Notes: a model not told the origin generated them from the sequence alone. A stretch of 54,462 bases of DNA from a bacterium (GCA_025774245.1 JALGWI010000010.1:1-54462); one strand, 5' to 3'; positions 44,901-52,786 are shown, counted from the stretch's first letter. A program made the numbers and translations.

Positions 44901-46642
44901 TCGTCGAGAGGATCTCGTACTTCGAGGACTCGGGACTCGCCGAGAACACGCGATACTACTATCGCGTCGCAGCCATCGATTCTTCCGGCAACGAGGGCCT
45001 GCTGTCGGCGACGCTCGAGATCAGCACGAACCCGCCGAGCCAAGCCGGGTGGCCGCTCTACGCGGGCGAGGCGAGCTACGGCACGCCCGCGCTCGCGGAT
45101 CTCGACCTCGACGGCGATCTGGAGATCCTGATCGGGTCCGGGGACGTCTACTGCTGGCATCACAACGGCGTTGAGTACATGGACGGCGATGGCGACCCGA
45201 GGACGAACGGCATCTTCACGGTCGACGGCGCGGGCGGCTACCGCTCGTCGCTCGCCATCGGCGAGCTGGACGGCGATCCCTATCCCGAGTTCATCGGCGC
45301 CTCGTGGGGCAACTTCGAGCGGGGGGACTATCGCGTGTTCGCCTGGAACGGGGACGACGGGACCCTCCTTGACGGTTGGCCGAGGTCGACGCCGGATTAC
45401 TGCTGGTCGACGCCGGCCCTGGGCGACCTCTCCGGCGACGGGCTCCACGACGTGGTCATCGCCTGTGACGACGGGAACCTCTACGCCTGGGACTCGTACG
45501 GACAGGAGCTGATCGACGGCGACGATAACCCCTTGACGGACGGCGTCTTCGCGTTCCTCGGGTGGGAGTTCGCGCACGGTTCGCCAGCGCTCGCCGACAT
45601 CGACGACGACATGGACCTCGAGATCATCATCGGGTCGCGGTCGGAGAGCCTCTACGTGTTCAACGCGGACGGCACCGACGTGCCCGGCTGGCCCGTCTGG
45701 TGCGGCACGATCGTGGCCGGTTCGCCGTGCGTGGCGGACCTCGACGCGGACGGGAGCTCCGAGATCATCGTCACGGCAAACAACGGCGACATGTTCGTCT
45801 TCAGCGCTTCGGGGGACACGCTTCCCGGGTGGCCGATCCCGATGGACATCGGCGGCGACTTCCCGCCGTCGCCCACGGTCGCGGACCTCTACGGGGAAGG
45901 CGAGCTCGTGATCATCCAGCCCGACGAGGACGGGCTGGTGCACGTTCTCACGATGGACGCGGAACCGGTGCCGGGATGGCCCCAGCCGATGGACACGGCC
46001 GCCAACTCGAGCGCGGCGGTCGGCGACGTAGACGGCGACTCCCACATGGACGTCGTCGTGACGAGCACATCGGGCAAGGTCTTCGCCTTCTCGGCGATCG
46101 GAGAGCTTCTGGACGGCTGGCCGATCCAGACGGACGCGGAGATCTACGCCACGCCGACGCTCGGCGATCTCGACCTCGACGGCGACATGGAGGTGGTCGT
46201 GGCCAGCCAGGACGTCTTCGTCTACATCTGGGACTGTGACGGCAACTACGCAGGCGGCGACGGGGTCGAGTGGGCGTCGTTCGGCCACGACTTCCAGCGA
46301 ACCGGGAACTACGACTACGAGCCTCTGACCGGCGTCGCCGAGGACGACGGGACCGTCGCGCGCGTGCTGTCGCTCGAACAGAACGTCCCGAACCCCTTCA
46401 ACCCGATCACGATGATCGCCTACAACGTCCCGGCCGACGTCAGCGAGATCGAGGTCTCGGTCTACAACGTGGCGGGGCGGCTCGTGAGGACGCTCGTCGA
46501 GGGCGAGGTGGAGTCCGGTCGCGGCCAGGTCGTCTGGGACGGTCGGGACGCGGCGGGGGAGAAGGTCGCCTCTGGCGTCTACTTCGTGAGGCTCTCGGCG
46601 GAGCGCGCGTCGCGGACCAGGAAGATGGTCCTGCTCAAGTAA
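41933..46642 (+). CDS. Gingipain-family (C25) secreted protease with beta-propeller and sorting domain
   Basis: A 1569-residue exported protease. After the signal (MVRNGHAVLLALLVLALSAL) comes a propeptide-like region starting VVETSYDPSQVQI. A C25 caspase-like domain follows (about 235-610), with YIIITTDEF, FVLLGGDTGHVPVRYAW and the likely dyad His484 in SHVGHGN and Cys521 in MLNCSS. C-terminal modules are an Ig-like domain (LTVIHDPSIPLG), a CARDB-like pair with SDGNGNGKAEAGEAIEL, a fibronectin-III domain (DLWGYNMYRTDHPAGTY) and FG-GAP/VCBS-type propeller repeats (LADLDLDGDLEILIGSG). The end is a type IX-type sorting domain (NVPNPFNPITMIAYNV, SGVYFVRL, KMVLLK). It is likely displayed on or released from the cell surface. 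GAAGGAG precedes ATG 41933. Confidence 0.9.
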   Translation: MVRNGHAVLLALLVLALSALQAAAVGPVVETSYDPSQVQIQSNGEYARLAIKGARHIKTPGEPALPVEYLSFVIPADMRVEDVVITWLEETQLPGTHRVIPAQPEVPTGETPPWVGPDPSIYEIDGTWPSARVEYLGDGYLGGYHIASVAVYPLTYAPTTGTLTLATNIGVELSLAADVDRSLPRHRMTARSDRTYREIVENLVANPHEVAGKLSGVDVVDDVGPEGFMPRYSPSLEGSPVEYIIITTDEFQSQFQELADWKTKKGVPTVVRTIDWIEANYPGGCDRAERIRLFIRDAFTSWGTTFVLLGGDTGHVPVRYAWSGYYGGWDISTDLYYSDLDGNWNADGDSKFGEAYISIATPGDSLDLYPDVFVGRAPVATPIEVETFIDKAFAYEKTPDLIFARRIAFLAEVLFPYDWTPGTYITTDGAGDIVEPLLHLIPHWIHYTRLYQNYEAYPGSYPLTHQSAIDSMNAGYNIVSHVGHGNKDVLRVSRGNYISPQDADALVNGVDKSGFFWMLNCSSTAIEYDCISEHFLNNPDGGGSLLFGPTRFCFPTTADEYFYDWFEELYVVGATQAGMTSANCKLDFIPASFYDNTDRWTQLSFLLLGDPEVRIWTHEPEMLTVIHDPSIPLGATDLTVSVSDPGAVEGALVCVVKEDEVYATGYTNGSGQVVLSFTPKTTGTMTIAVTAENHLPYEDTIGVSSSTGPHLTLRTIVVDDDDLGWSDGNGNGKAEAGEAIELDVTIGNGGQSGATNVTATLVDGDPYVTLIDNTHFLGTIPPGTELTYQDAFLLSISDDCPNEHDVALELVMDDGSRATWTSDYVLRVYRPELLQVWNDVDDGPGGNGVPGVGETIVLTIDVLNEGNGDADIVTGVLRYPGAEVTITDSTDTWGDIGEAGTVAGLGGFVFDVEAPFWGHFQLLLYDEDGKEWTSYFDLDRPLSLFGLEGHVRGTTIYLDWQLSEEFDLWGYNMYRTDHPAGTYQLANDGVVERISYFEDSGLAENTRYYYRVAAIDSSGNEGLLSATLEISTNPPSQAGWPLYAGEASYGTPALADLDLDGDLEILIGSGDVYCWHHNGVEYMDGDGDPRTNGIFTVDGAGGYRSSLAIGELDGDPYPEFIGASWGNFERGDYRVFAWNGDDGTLLDGWPRSTPDYCWSTPALGDLSGDGLHDVVIACDDGNLYAWDSYGQELIDGDDNPLTDGVFAFLGWEFAHGSPALADIDDDMDLEIIIGSRSESLYVFNADGTDVPGWPVWCGTIVAGSPCVADLDADGSSEIIVTANNGDMFVFSASGDTLPGWPIPMDIGGDFPPSPTVADLYGEGELVIIQPDEDGLVHVLTMDAEPVPGWPQPMDTAANSSAAVGDVDGDSHMDVVVTSTSGKVFAFSAIGELLDGWPIQTDAEIYATPTLGDLDLDGDMEVVVASQDVFVYIWDCDGNYAGGDGVEWASFGHDFQRTGNYDYEPLTGVAEDDGTVARVLSLEQNVPNPFNPITMIAYNVPADVSEIEVSVYNVAGRLVRTLVEGEVESGRGQVVWDGRDAAGEKVASGVYFVRLSAERASRTRKMVLLK

Positions 46643-46690
46643 GGCCGCCGCCGGCGCCACTCGTGACGACAACTGCGTCACCACATCCGG

Positions 46691-46716
46691 GGGAGCGGTC
46701 GATCGCGGCCGCTCCC
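46691..46716 (+). terminator. GC-rich hairpin after the first C25 protease
   Basis: GGGAGCGG pairs perfectly with CCGCTCCC around a ten-base loop, 48 bp after the stop. There is no T run. It may end transcription before the next promoter at 46810. The rest of 46643-46809 shows no gene. Confidence 0.45.
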
Positions 46717-46809
46717 TCCGGCGTGGAGCCCCGGGCGGCCGGGACGGGTGCCGACGGGCTCCCGCGCGGTCGCGGAACCCGCCACAGGCCGGGGGTCATC
46801 TGCAGGAGC

Positions 46810-46838
46810 TTGCGATCTGCTGCGGATTGTGGTATACT
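46810..46838 (+). promoter_or_regulatory. Sigma-70-like promoter for the second C25 protease
   Basis: TTGCGA at 46810-46815 and TATACT at 46833-46838 are 17 bases apart, about 286 bp before ATG 47125. The -10 differs from TATAAT at one position. Confidence 0.72.
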
Positions 46839-46846
46839 CAGAGAGT

Positions 46847-47124
46847 CGAGGAGATACCTTTGGCTGCCCCTCGTGGGGCACGTCGGCTCACGGGAGCTGC
46901 GACAGGCCGACACTGCTACGAGTCGTGACAGAGCACGAGGCTTTGGGATCGGGGCGCCGCACGGAGGGAGCGCGTGCGCCGTCGATCGACGGCTCGGCGC
47001 GGCGTCGGTCGGTGTGACCGGCACAATCGCGCCAGGATCGGGCACCGCCGCGGCATGGGCCCGGATCCTGGTTTCTGTTTTGTGCGATCCTGCAGCGGAC
47101 CGGTTCGAGTGGGAGGGAAGGTCG
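46847..47124 (+). promoter_or_regulatory. Structured leader of the second C25 protease gene
   Basis: This leader is co-linear with 41644-41932. A stem near the transcription start (CGAGG/CCTCG at 46847-46873, or alternatively TGCCCC/GGGGCA) comes first. TCGGC (46883-46887) pairs with GCCGA (46906-46910), enclosing CACGGGAGC and GCGAC. ACTGCTAC is at 46912-46919, and a hairpin TCGTG/CACGA (46923-46938) has loop ACAGAG. GGGATCGGGGC then precedes the terminator-like hairpin at 47033. The -10-to-ACTGCTAC distances are 74 and 76 bases in the two leaders, and ACTGCTAC to terminal hairpin 121 and 126. GGGAGGGA precedes ATG 47125. Confidence 0.5.
47033..47092 (+). terminator. Terminator-like hairpin with a competing partner in the second protease leader
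   Basis: CAGGATCGGG at 47033-47042 pairs (one bulge) with CCCGGATCCTG at 47060-47070, followed by GTTTCTGTTTT. The same left arm (CAGGATCG) is also perfectly complementary to CGATCCTG at 47085-47092, just past the T-rich stretch. The two pairings are mutually exclusive, an arrangement typical of attenuators. Confidence 0.5.
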
Positions 47125-50100
47125 ATGGCTCCGAGATGGCTCGCCTGTCTTCTCGTGATCCCGATCCTGGCGCTCGGAGCGGCGCTCGCGTCCGCCGCCG
47201 GCCCCTCGGTCGAGACCTCGTACGATCCCTCGGAGGTCGCCCTCCGGGCGCTTCGCGGGTACACGAGCGTGACGATCGCCGGAACGGAAGCGATCACCAC
47301 GCCGGGAGCTCCGGAGCTTCCGGTCGCGCACCTCTCGTTCGTAATCCCTTCCGACTTCCGCGTCGAGGACGTGGTGTCATCGTGGTCCGAGGAGGAGCTC
47401 CCTGGCACGCACCGCGTCGTGCCGGTCCAGCCCGACGTCCCGATCGGCGAACCGACGGAGTGGGTCGATCCCGACCCGTCGATCTACGACAGCGAGAGCC
47501 CGTACCCGGCGAACCGCGTCGTCTACGCGGGCGAGGGCTTCCTCGGTGGCTACAGGATCGCAACGGTGACGGTCTATCCCGTCACGTACGCCCCGCGGAC
47601 GGGCAAGCTGACCCTGGCGCGCGACCTCTCGGTCGAGCTCGTGCTCGCACCCGCCGCGGACAGCCCCCAGCCGCGCCACCGGATGACGGCTCGCTCTGAC
47701 CGGCTCTACCGGAGCCTGGTGGGGAGCCTCGTCGAGAACCCGGGCGACGTCGCCGGGAAGCTCCCCGGCGTCGAGATCGTCGAGGACGTCGGTCCCGGAG
47801 GCTTCGATCCCCGCTACACGCCCTCGCTCGAGGGCAGTCCCGTCGAGTACGTGATCGTGACGAGCGACGAGTTCGCGCCAGCGTTCCAGGAGTACGCCGA
47901 CTGGAAGACGAAGAAGGGCGTCCCGAGCGTCGTGAGGACGGTGGCATGGATCGAGGTGAACTACCCCGGCGGGTGCGACGCGGCTGAGCGGATCAGGATG
48001 TTCCTCAAGGACGCCTTCTCGTCGTGGGGGACGACGTACGTCCTTCTGGGAGGCGACACGGCGATCGTCCCGCTCAGGTACGCCTGGACCGACTACTACG
48101 GCGGGTGGGACATCACCTGTGATCTCTACTTCAGCGATCTCGACCGCAACTGGAACGCCGACGGCGACGAGAAGTTCGGCGAGGCCTACACGAACAGCAC
48201 CGATCCCGGCGACAGCACCGATCTCTACCCGGACGTCTTCGTCGGCCGCGCACCTGTGGCGACCGCTGTCGAGGTTGAGACCTTCCTCGACAAGGCACTC
48301 GCGTACGAGAAGGCGCCGGACATCGCCTTCGCCGGGAGGGATCTCTTTCTGGGTGAGGTGATCTTCCCGTACAACTGGCAGCCGGGCGAGGAGATCGACA
48401 CCGACGCTGCGGAGCACATCATCGAGCCCGTTCTTCCCAACATCCCGCCGGAGGTTCACTACACGCGCCTCTACCAGAACAACACGGCGTTCCCGGGATC
48501 CTACCCGCTGGGGAGGGAAGCGACGATCGACTCCATGAACGTCGGCTACAACATCACCTGCCACGTCGGGCACGCCAACAAGGACATCCTGAGGGTCAGC
48601 TGGGGTGAGTACATCAAGATGGAGGACGTCGACGCACTCGCGAACGGCGTCGACCGCTCGGGGTTCCTCTGGATGCTGAACTGCTCGACGTCGGCAATCG
48701 AGTTCGACTGCATCTCCGAGCGCTTCATGAACAACCCCGACGGCGGCGCGTCGTCGCTCTGGGGTCCGTCCCGCTACTGCACGCCGGCCACGGTCCGGCG
48801 CTATTTCTGGCACTGGTACGACTACCTCTTCCTCGAGCAGACCAAGAGGGCCGGCGTGGTCTGCTCGATGAGCAAGGTGCCGCGCATCCCGCTGGCGATC
48901 TACGACAACAACGACCGCTGGACGCAGCTCTCGTACTTCTATCTCGGCGACCCCGAGGTCCGACTGTGGAGGGCGCGGCCGTCGCAGCTGACGGTGATCC
49001 ACGACCCGGCGATCCCGCTCGGGGAGACCAATCTCCTCGTGTCGGTCTCAGACCCTGCGGCCGTCGACAGCGCGCTCGTCTGCGTGATGAAGGAGGGGGA
49101 GGTCTACGCGACCGGCGTGACCGACGCCTCCGGGCAGGTGACGCTCTCGTTCACGCCCGAGACGACGGGCGCGATGTCGATCACCGTCACGGCCGCTGAG
49201 TATCTTCCGTACGAGGAGGAGATCAGCGTCTCGCCCACGGCGGCCGCCCACCTGTTCGTGAACGAGGTGACGATCGACGACGACGACGTCGGCTGGAGCG
49301 ACGGCAACGGGAACGGCAGGGCCGAGGCCGGCGAGGCGATCGAGCTCGACATCGTCGTGGAGAACGGCGGGCAGGGCGGCGCCACGAACGTCTCCGCCAC
49401 GCTTCTGAACGGCGACGGCTACATCACGCTCGTCGACGACTCCCACTACCTCGGCACCATTCCGCCGGGGACCGAGGTGGCGTTCCAGGACGCCTTCCTG
49501 ATCTCGATCGCCGACAGCTGTCCGAACGAGTACGACGTCCCGCTCACGTTCGTCATGACCGACGAGGCGCGATCGACCTGGCAGACCGACTACCTCCTCC
49601 GCGTCTTCAGGCCGGAGCTGGTGCAGGTCGAAAACGACGTCGACGACGGCATCGCCGGGAACGGGACGCCCGACGTGGGGGAGAGCGTCATCCTCACGAT
49701 CGACGTTCTGAACGAGGGAAACGGAGCGGCGGATCTGGTGGCCGGTGTCCTGAGCTACCCGGACTCGTCGGTGGCGATCACCGACAGCAGCGACACGTGG
49801 GGCGACATCGCCGAAGGGACCACGGTGACAGGCTCAGGCGGGTTCGCGTTCGACGTCGTCGCGCCGATCAACGAGCCCTTCCAGCTTCTCCTCTCCGACG
49901 AGGACGGGAAGGAGTGGACCCACTCGTTCGACCTCACGCGTCCGGCCGTCGTCGAGAGCGTCAGGGCGTCCGTCCGGGCGACGACGATCTACCTCCGGTG
50001 GGAGCCGGCCGGCGACGCCGACCTGTGGGGCTACAACATCTACCGCACCGACCACCCCGCGGGCACCTACCAGCTCGCGAACGACGCGGTCGTCGAGCGG

Positions 50101-51840
50101 GCCTCGTACTTCGAGGACGCAGGGCTCGACGAATACACGCTCTACTACTACCGGGTGTCCTCGGTCGACTCGTCGGGGAACGTCGGCGAGGGATCCGAGA
50201 TGATCGAGGTCAGCACGAATCCTCCCGCGCAGGAGGGGTGGCCACTCCTGGGCGGCGGGACGATGTACGGCACGCCGACGCTCGCGGACATCGATCTGGA
50301 CGGCGACCTCGAGGTTCTCGTGGGATCGGGGGACGTCTACTGCTGGCACCACAACGGCATCGAGTACATGGACGGAGACGGCGACCCGCGGACCAACGGG
50401 ATCTTCGCGGTCGAAGGCATCGGCGGGTACCGGTCGTCTCTCTCCGTCGGCGAGATGGACGGCGACCCCTATCCCGAGATCGTCGGCGCGCCGTGGGGCA
50501 ACTACGGGACGATCGAGGATCCCGAGTACCGCGTCTACGCCTGGAACGCGGACGACGGAACGGTCCTCTCGGGCTGGCCCGTGACGACCGGCAGCTTCTG
50601 CTGGGCGACGCCGGCGCTGGGCGACCTCACCGGCGACGGGCTCCACGACGTCGTCCTGCCGTGCGCGGACGGGTTCCTCTACGGGTGGAAGCGGACCGGC
50701 GAAGAGTTGATCGACGGGGACGACAACCCGGCGACGGAGGGCATCTTCGCGAACCTGTCGTGGGAGTGGGCGTACGGCTCGCCGACGCTCGCCGATCTGG
50801 ACTTCGACACCGAGCTCGAAATCATCGTTCCGTCGCGCTCCGAGAGCATCTACGTCTTCAACCCCGACGGGTCGCTCCTGCCGGGCTGGCCGGTGTGGGC
50901 GGGAGAGTTCGCGATGGCGTCTCCGTGCGTGGCGGACCTCGACGTCGACGGCAACCCGGAGATCATCGTCGCGGTCAACGACAGCAGGATGTTCGTCTTC
51001 AACGCGGCCGGCGACACGCTTCCCGGGTGGCCGGCCGTGATCGACATCGGCGGGGACTTCCCGCCCTCGCCGTCGGTCGCCGACCTCGACGGCGACGGCA
51101 TGTTCGAGATCATCCAGCCGAACGAGTACGGCGACATCTACGTGATGTCGCTCGCGGGCGACACGCTCCAGCTCTGGTACGATGTGCTCGATGGAAACAC
51201 GGGCTCGAGTGTCACGGTCGGCGACGTCGACGGGGACGGCGAGGACGACCTCCTCGTCGCGGGCTGGTCGGGCAAGATCTTTGCGTTCAGCTCCAACGGC
51301 GTCCCCCTGGACGGCTGGCCGATCCAGACGGACGCGGAGGTGTTCGCCACCCCGACCCTGGGCGATCTCGACCTCGACGGCGACGTCGAGGTGGTCGGCG
51401 CGGGAATGGACGGGATGGTCTACGTCTGGGACTGCGAGGGCATCTACGCCGACGGCGAGGGCGTCCAGTGGCCGACCTTCCGGTACGACTTCATGCGGAC
51501 CGGGAACTTCGGGTTCGAGCCGGACGTCGGCGTGGCGGAGGGCGAGGACGATGCGCGCCTCCGACTCGACCTCGAGCAGAACCATCCGAACCCGTTCAAT
51601 CCGGTGACCTCGATCGCGTACACGGTGCCGGCCGGCGTCAGCGAGATCGAACTCTGCGTGTACAACCTGGCGGGACAACTCGTGCGGACGCTCGCGGCGG
51701 GAGAGACCGAGCCCGGGCGTCACATGACGGCCTGGAACGCTCGCGACGCGGGCGGCAAGCGCGTCGCTTCTGGCGTCTACTTCGTGCGGCTGTCGGCGGG
51801 TGACGTCTCGAGGACCAGGAAGCTCGTCCTCCTCAAGTAG
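47125..51840 (+). CDS. Second gingipain-family (C25) secreted protease, paralogue
   Basis: A 1571-residue paralogue of the preceding protease with the same order of parts: signal (MAPRWLACLLVIPILALG), propeptide-like VETSYDPSEVAL, C25 domain, Ig-like domain, SDGNGNGRAEAGEAIEL module, fibronectin-III domain (DLWGYNIYRTDHPAGTY), propeller repeats and a sorting tail (NHPNPFNPVTSIAYTV, SGVYFVRL, RKLVLLK). The likely dyad is His483 in CHVGHAN and Cys520 in MLNCSTS. Glycine after the histidine in the sister protein (HGN) is alanine here (HAN), which may tune or weaken activity. The frame is open from 46270, but that part overlaps the previous gene out of frame; ATG 47125 with GGGAGGGA is the start. 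It has its own promoter and leader. Confidence 0.9.
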   Translation: MAPRWLACLLVIPILALGAALASAAGPSVETSYDPSEVALRALRGYTSVTIAGTEAITTPGAPELPVAHLSFVIPSDFRVEDVVSSWSEEELPGTHRVVPVQPDVPIGEPTEWVDPDPSIYDSESPYPANRVVYAGEGFLGGYRIATVTVYPVTYAPRTGKLTLARDLSVELVLAPAADSPQPRHRMTARSDRLYRSLVGSLVENPGDVAGKLPGVEIVEDVGPGGFDPRYTPSLEGSPVEYVIVTSDEFAPAFQEYADWKTKKGVPSVVRTVAWIEVNYPGGCDAAERIRMFLKDAFSSWGTTYVLLGGDTAIVPLRYAWTDYYGGWDITCDLYFSDLDRNWNADGDEKFGEAYTNSTDPGDSTDLYPDVFVGRAPVATAVEVETFLDKALAYEKAPDIAFAGRDLFLGEVIFPYNWQPGEEIDTDAAEHIIEPVLPNIPPEVHYTRLYQNNTAFPGSYPLGREATIDSMNVGYNITCHVGHANKDILRVSWGEYIKMEDVDALANGVDRSGFLWMLNCSTSAIEFDCISERFMNNPDGGASSLWGPSRYCTPATVRRYFWHWYDYLFLEQTKRAGVVCSMSKVPRIPLAIYDNNDRWTQLSYFYLGDPEVRLWRARPSQLTVIHDPAIPLGETNLLVSVSDPAAVDSALVCVMKEGEVYATGVTDASGQVTLSFTPETTGAMSITVTAAEYLPYEEEISVSPTAAAHLFVNEVTIDDDDVGWSDGNGNGRAEAGEAIELDIVVENGGQGGATNVSATLLNGDGYITLVDDSHYLGTIPPGTEVAFQDAFLISIADSCPNEYDVPLTFVMTDEARSTWQTDYLLRVFRPELVQVENDVDDGIAGNGTPDVGESVILTIDVLNEGNGAADLVAGVLSYPDSSVAITDSSDTWGDIAEGTTVTGSGGFAFDVVAPINEPFQLLLSDEDGKEWTHSFDLTRPAVVESVRASVRATTIYLRWEPAGDADLWGYNIYRTDHPAGTYQLANDAVVERASYFEDAGLDEYTLYYYRVSSVDSSGNVGEGSEMIEVSTNPPAQEGWPLLGGGTMYGTPTLADIDLDGDLEVLVGSGDVYCWHHNGIEYMDGDGDPRTNGIFAVEGIGGYRSSLSVGEMDGDPYPEIVGAPWGNYGTIEDPEYRVYAWNADDGTVLSGWPVTTGSFCWATPALGDLTGDGLHDVVLPCADGFLYGWKRTGEELIDGDDNPATEGIFANLSWEWAYGSPTLADLDFDTELEIIVPSRSESIYVFNPDGSLLPGWPVWAGEFAMASPCVADLDVDGNPEIIVAVNDSRMFVFNAAGDTLPGWPAVIDIGGDFPPSPSVADLDGDGMFEIIQPNEYGDIYVMSLAGDTLQLWYDVLDGNTGSSVTVGDVDGDGEDDLLVAGWSGKIFAFSSNGVPLDGWPIQTDAEVFATPTLGDLDLDGDVEVVGAGMDGMVYVWDCEGIYADGEGVQWPTFRYDFMRTGNFGFEPDVGVAEGEDDARLRLDLEQNHPNPFNPVTSIAYTVPAGVSEIELCVYNLAGQLVRTLAAGETEPGRHMTAWNARDAGGKRVASGVYFVRLSAGDVSRTRKLVLLK

Positions 51841-51880
51841 GCGCGCCCGTTCCATTCTCCTGCATGTGATCTGAGATTCA

Positions 51881-51930
51881 AGACCAGGGCTGGAACGCGA
51901 TCTGCTTGTATCGCGTCAGGGCCCTGGTCT
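51881..51930 (+). terminator. Nested terminator-like hairpin after the second C25 protease
   Basis: AGACCAGGGC (51881-51890) pairs perfectly with GCCCTGGTCT (51921-51930). Inside it, ACGCGAT pairs perfectly with ATCGCGT around an eight-base loop. It begins 40 bp after the stop and is followed by CTGTCC, not a T run. Confidence 0.55.
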
Positions 51931-51934
51931 CTGT

Positions 51935-51974
51935 CCATCCGGGTGACAGCGCGTCGCCGCGCGGATCCGGATGG
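51935..51974 (+). repeat. Second nested inverted repeat following the terminator
   Basis: CCATCCGG (51935-51942) pairs perfectly with CCGGATGG (51967-51974), with GCGCG/CGCGC inside. It starts four bases after the hairpin at 51881. Its role is unknown; it may be part of the 5' region of the lamin-tail gene at 52100. The rest of 51975-52099 shows no gene or clear promoter. Confidence 0.4.
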
Positions 51975-52099
51975 CTCCCCCTGCCTGCATTCCGTCCCCC
52001 GATGAGCATCGCGCGCCCCTCATCTCCCCGGAGAGTCTGTGAACGCGGTTGACGGGGGCTCCCCGCGGAGCCTCCCACGGCGAGGAATGGAGGGGAGCG

Positions 52100-52720
52100 A
52101 TGAGATCCAGGTGGATGATTGCTGTGTTGGTATCGGTCGCCGCGGGCTTCCTGTTCGTCGGGAGCGCGGCGGCGTCGGTCGTGATCAACGAGCTCATGGC
52201 CGATCCTGCGAGCGACTGGTCGCCCTCGGACGGGAACGACGAGTACGGCTCGCTCGAGGACGAGTGGCTCGAGATCTACAACATCGGCTCCGAGCCGGTC
52301 GACGTTACGGGGTGGAGGCTCCGGGACGCCGTCTCCGATTCGAGCTGGCGGTACGGGTTCGAGGGGGTGCTCGAACCGGGCGAGTTCCTGGTCGTGTACG
52401 GGAACGAAGCCTACGACTGGGAGGACGCGAACGGCTACCCGAGGAACGGCCTCTCGATGAACAACGGCGGCGACACGATTACGCTCGTCGAGTCCGATCT
52501 CACGACGATCGTGGATCAGGTTACCTACGAAAGCTTCCAGATGCTCGACGACCGGTCGTACGGGAGGTGGCCCGACGGCGACGCCGAGTGGAGGGTGTTC
52601 GACGGGCTCAATCCGATGGACCCGCCGGCAACGGGGCTCTTCCCAACGCCGGGGGAGCCGAACGCCGGGTCGCCGGTCGAGGCCGTCGCGTGGGGGAGGA
52701 TCAAGGCGCTCTACCGCTGA
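52100..52720 (+). CDS. Small secreted lamin-tail-domain protein
   Basis: A 206-residue exported protein, essentially a single lamin-tail domain. The signal MRSRWMIAVLVSVAAGFLFV is cleaved near SAAAS. The domain starts VVINELMADPASDWSP, with DEWLEIYNIGSEPVDVTGWRLRD, FLVVYGNEAYD and DRSYGRWPDGDAEWRVF, and ends PTPGEPNAG. Instead of the FlgD-like sorting domain found in its larger relatives it has a short tail, AVAWGRIKALYR, right after the domain. GGAGGGGAGC lies before ATG 52100. Lamin-tail domains mediate attachment or nucleic-acid-linked functions in secreted bacterial proteins; no enzyme motif is present. Confidence 0.85.
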   Translation: MRSRWMIAVLVSVAAGFLFVGSAAASVVINELMADPASDWSPSDGNDEYGSLEDEWLEIYNIGSEPVDVTGWRLRDAVSDSSWRYGFEGVLEPGEFLVVYGNEAYDWEDANGYPRNGLSMNNGGDTITLVESDLTTIVDQVTYESFQMLDDRSYGRWPDGDAEWRVFDGLNPMDPPATGLFPTPGEPNAGSPVEAVAWGRIKALYR

Positions 52721-52756
52721 GCGCCGAGGCGGGACGATCCCGCCACGTGCTGTCCG

Positions 52757-52786
52757 AAGGGGCTCCGACGTCTGCCGGAGCCCCTT
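52757..52786 (+). terminator. Terminator hairpin after the small lamin-tail protein
   Basis: AAGGGGCTCCG (52757-52767) pairs perfectly with CGGAGCCCCTT (52776-52786) around an eight-base loop, 37 bp after the stop, followed by CCGTGTTCTGG. It separates the lamin-tail gene from the antiporter gene, which has its own promoter. Confidence 0.72.

Noticed and set aside
46270-47124. N-terminal extension of the second C25 protease frame
   Set aside because: It overlaps the first protease gene in another frame and crosses a promoter and leader; a ribosome site and signal peptide begin at 47125.
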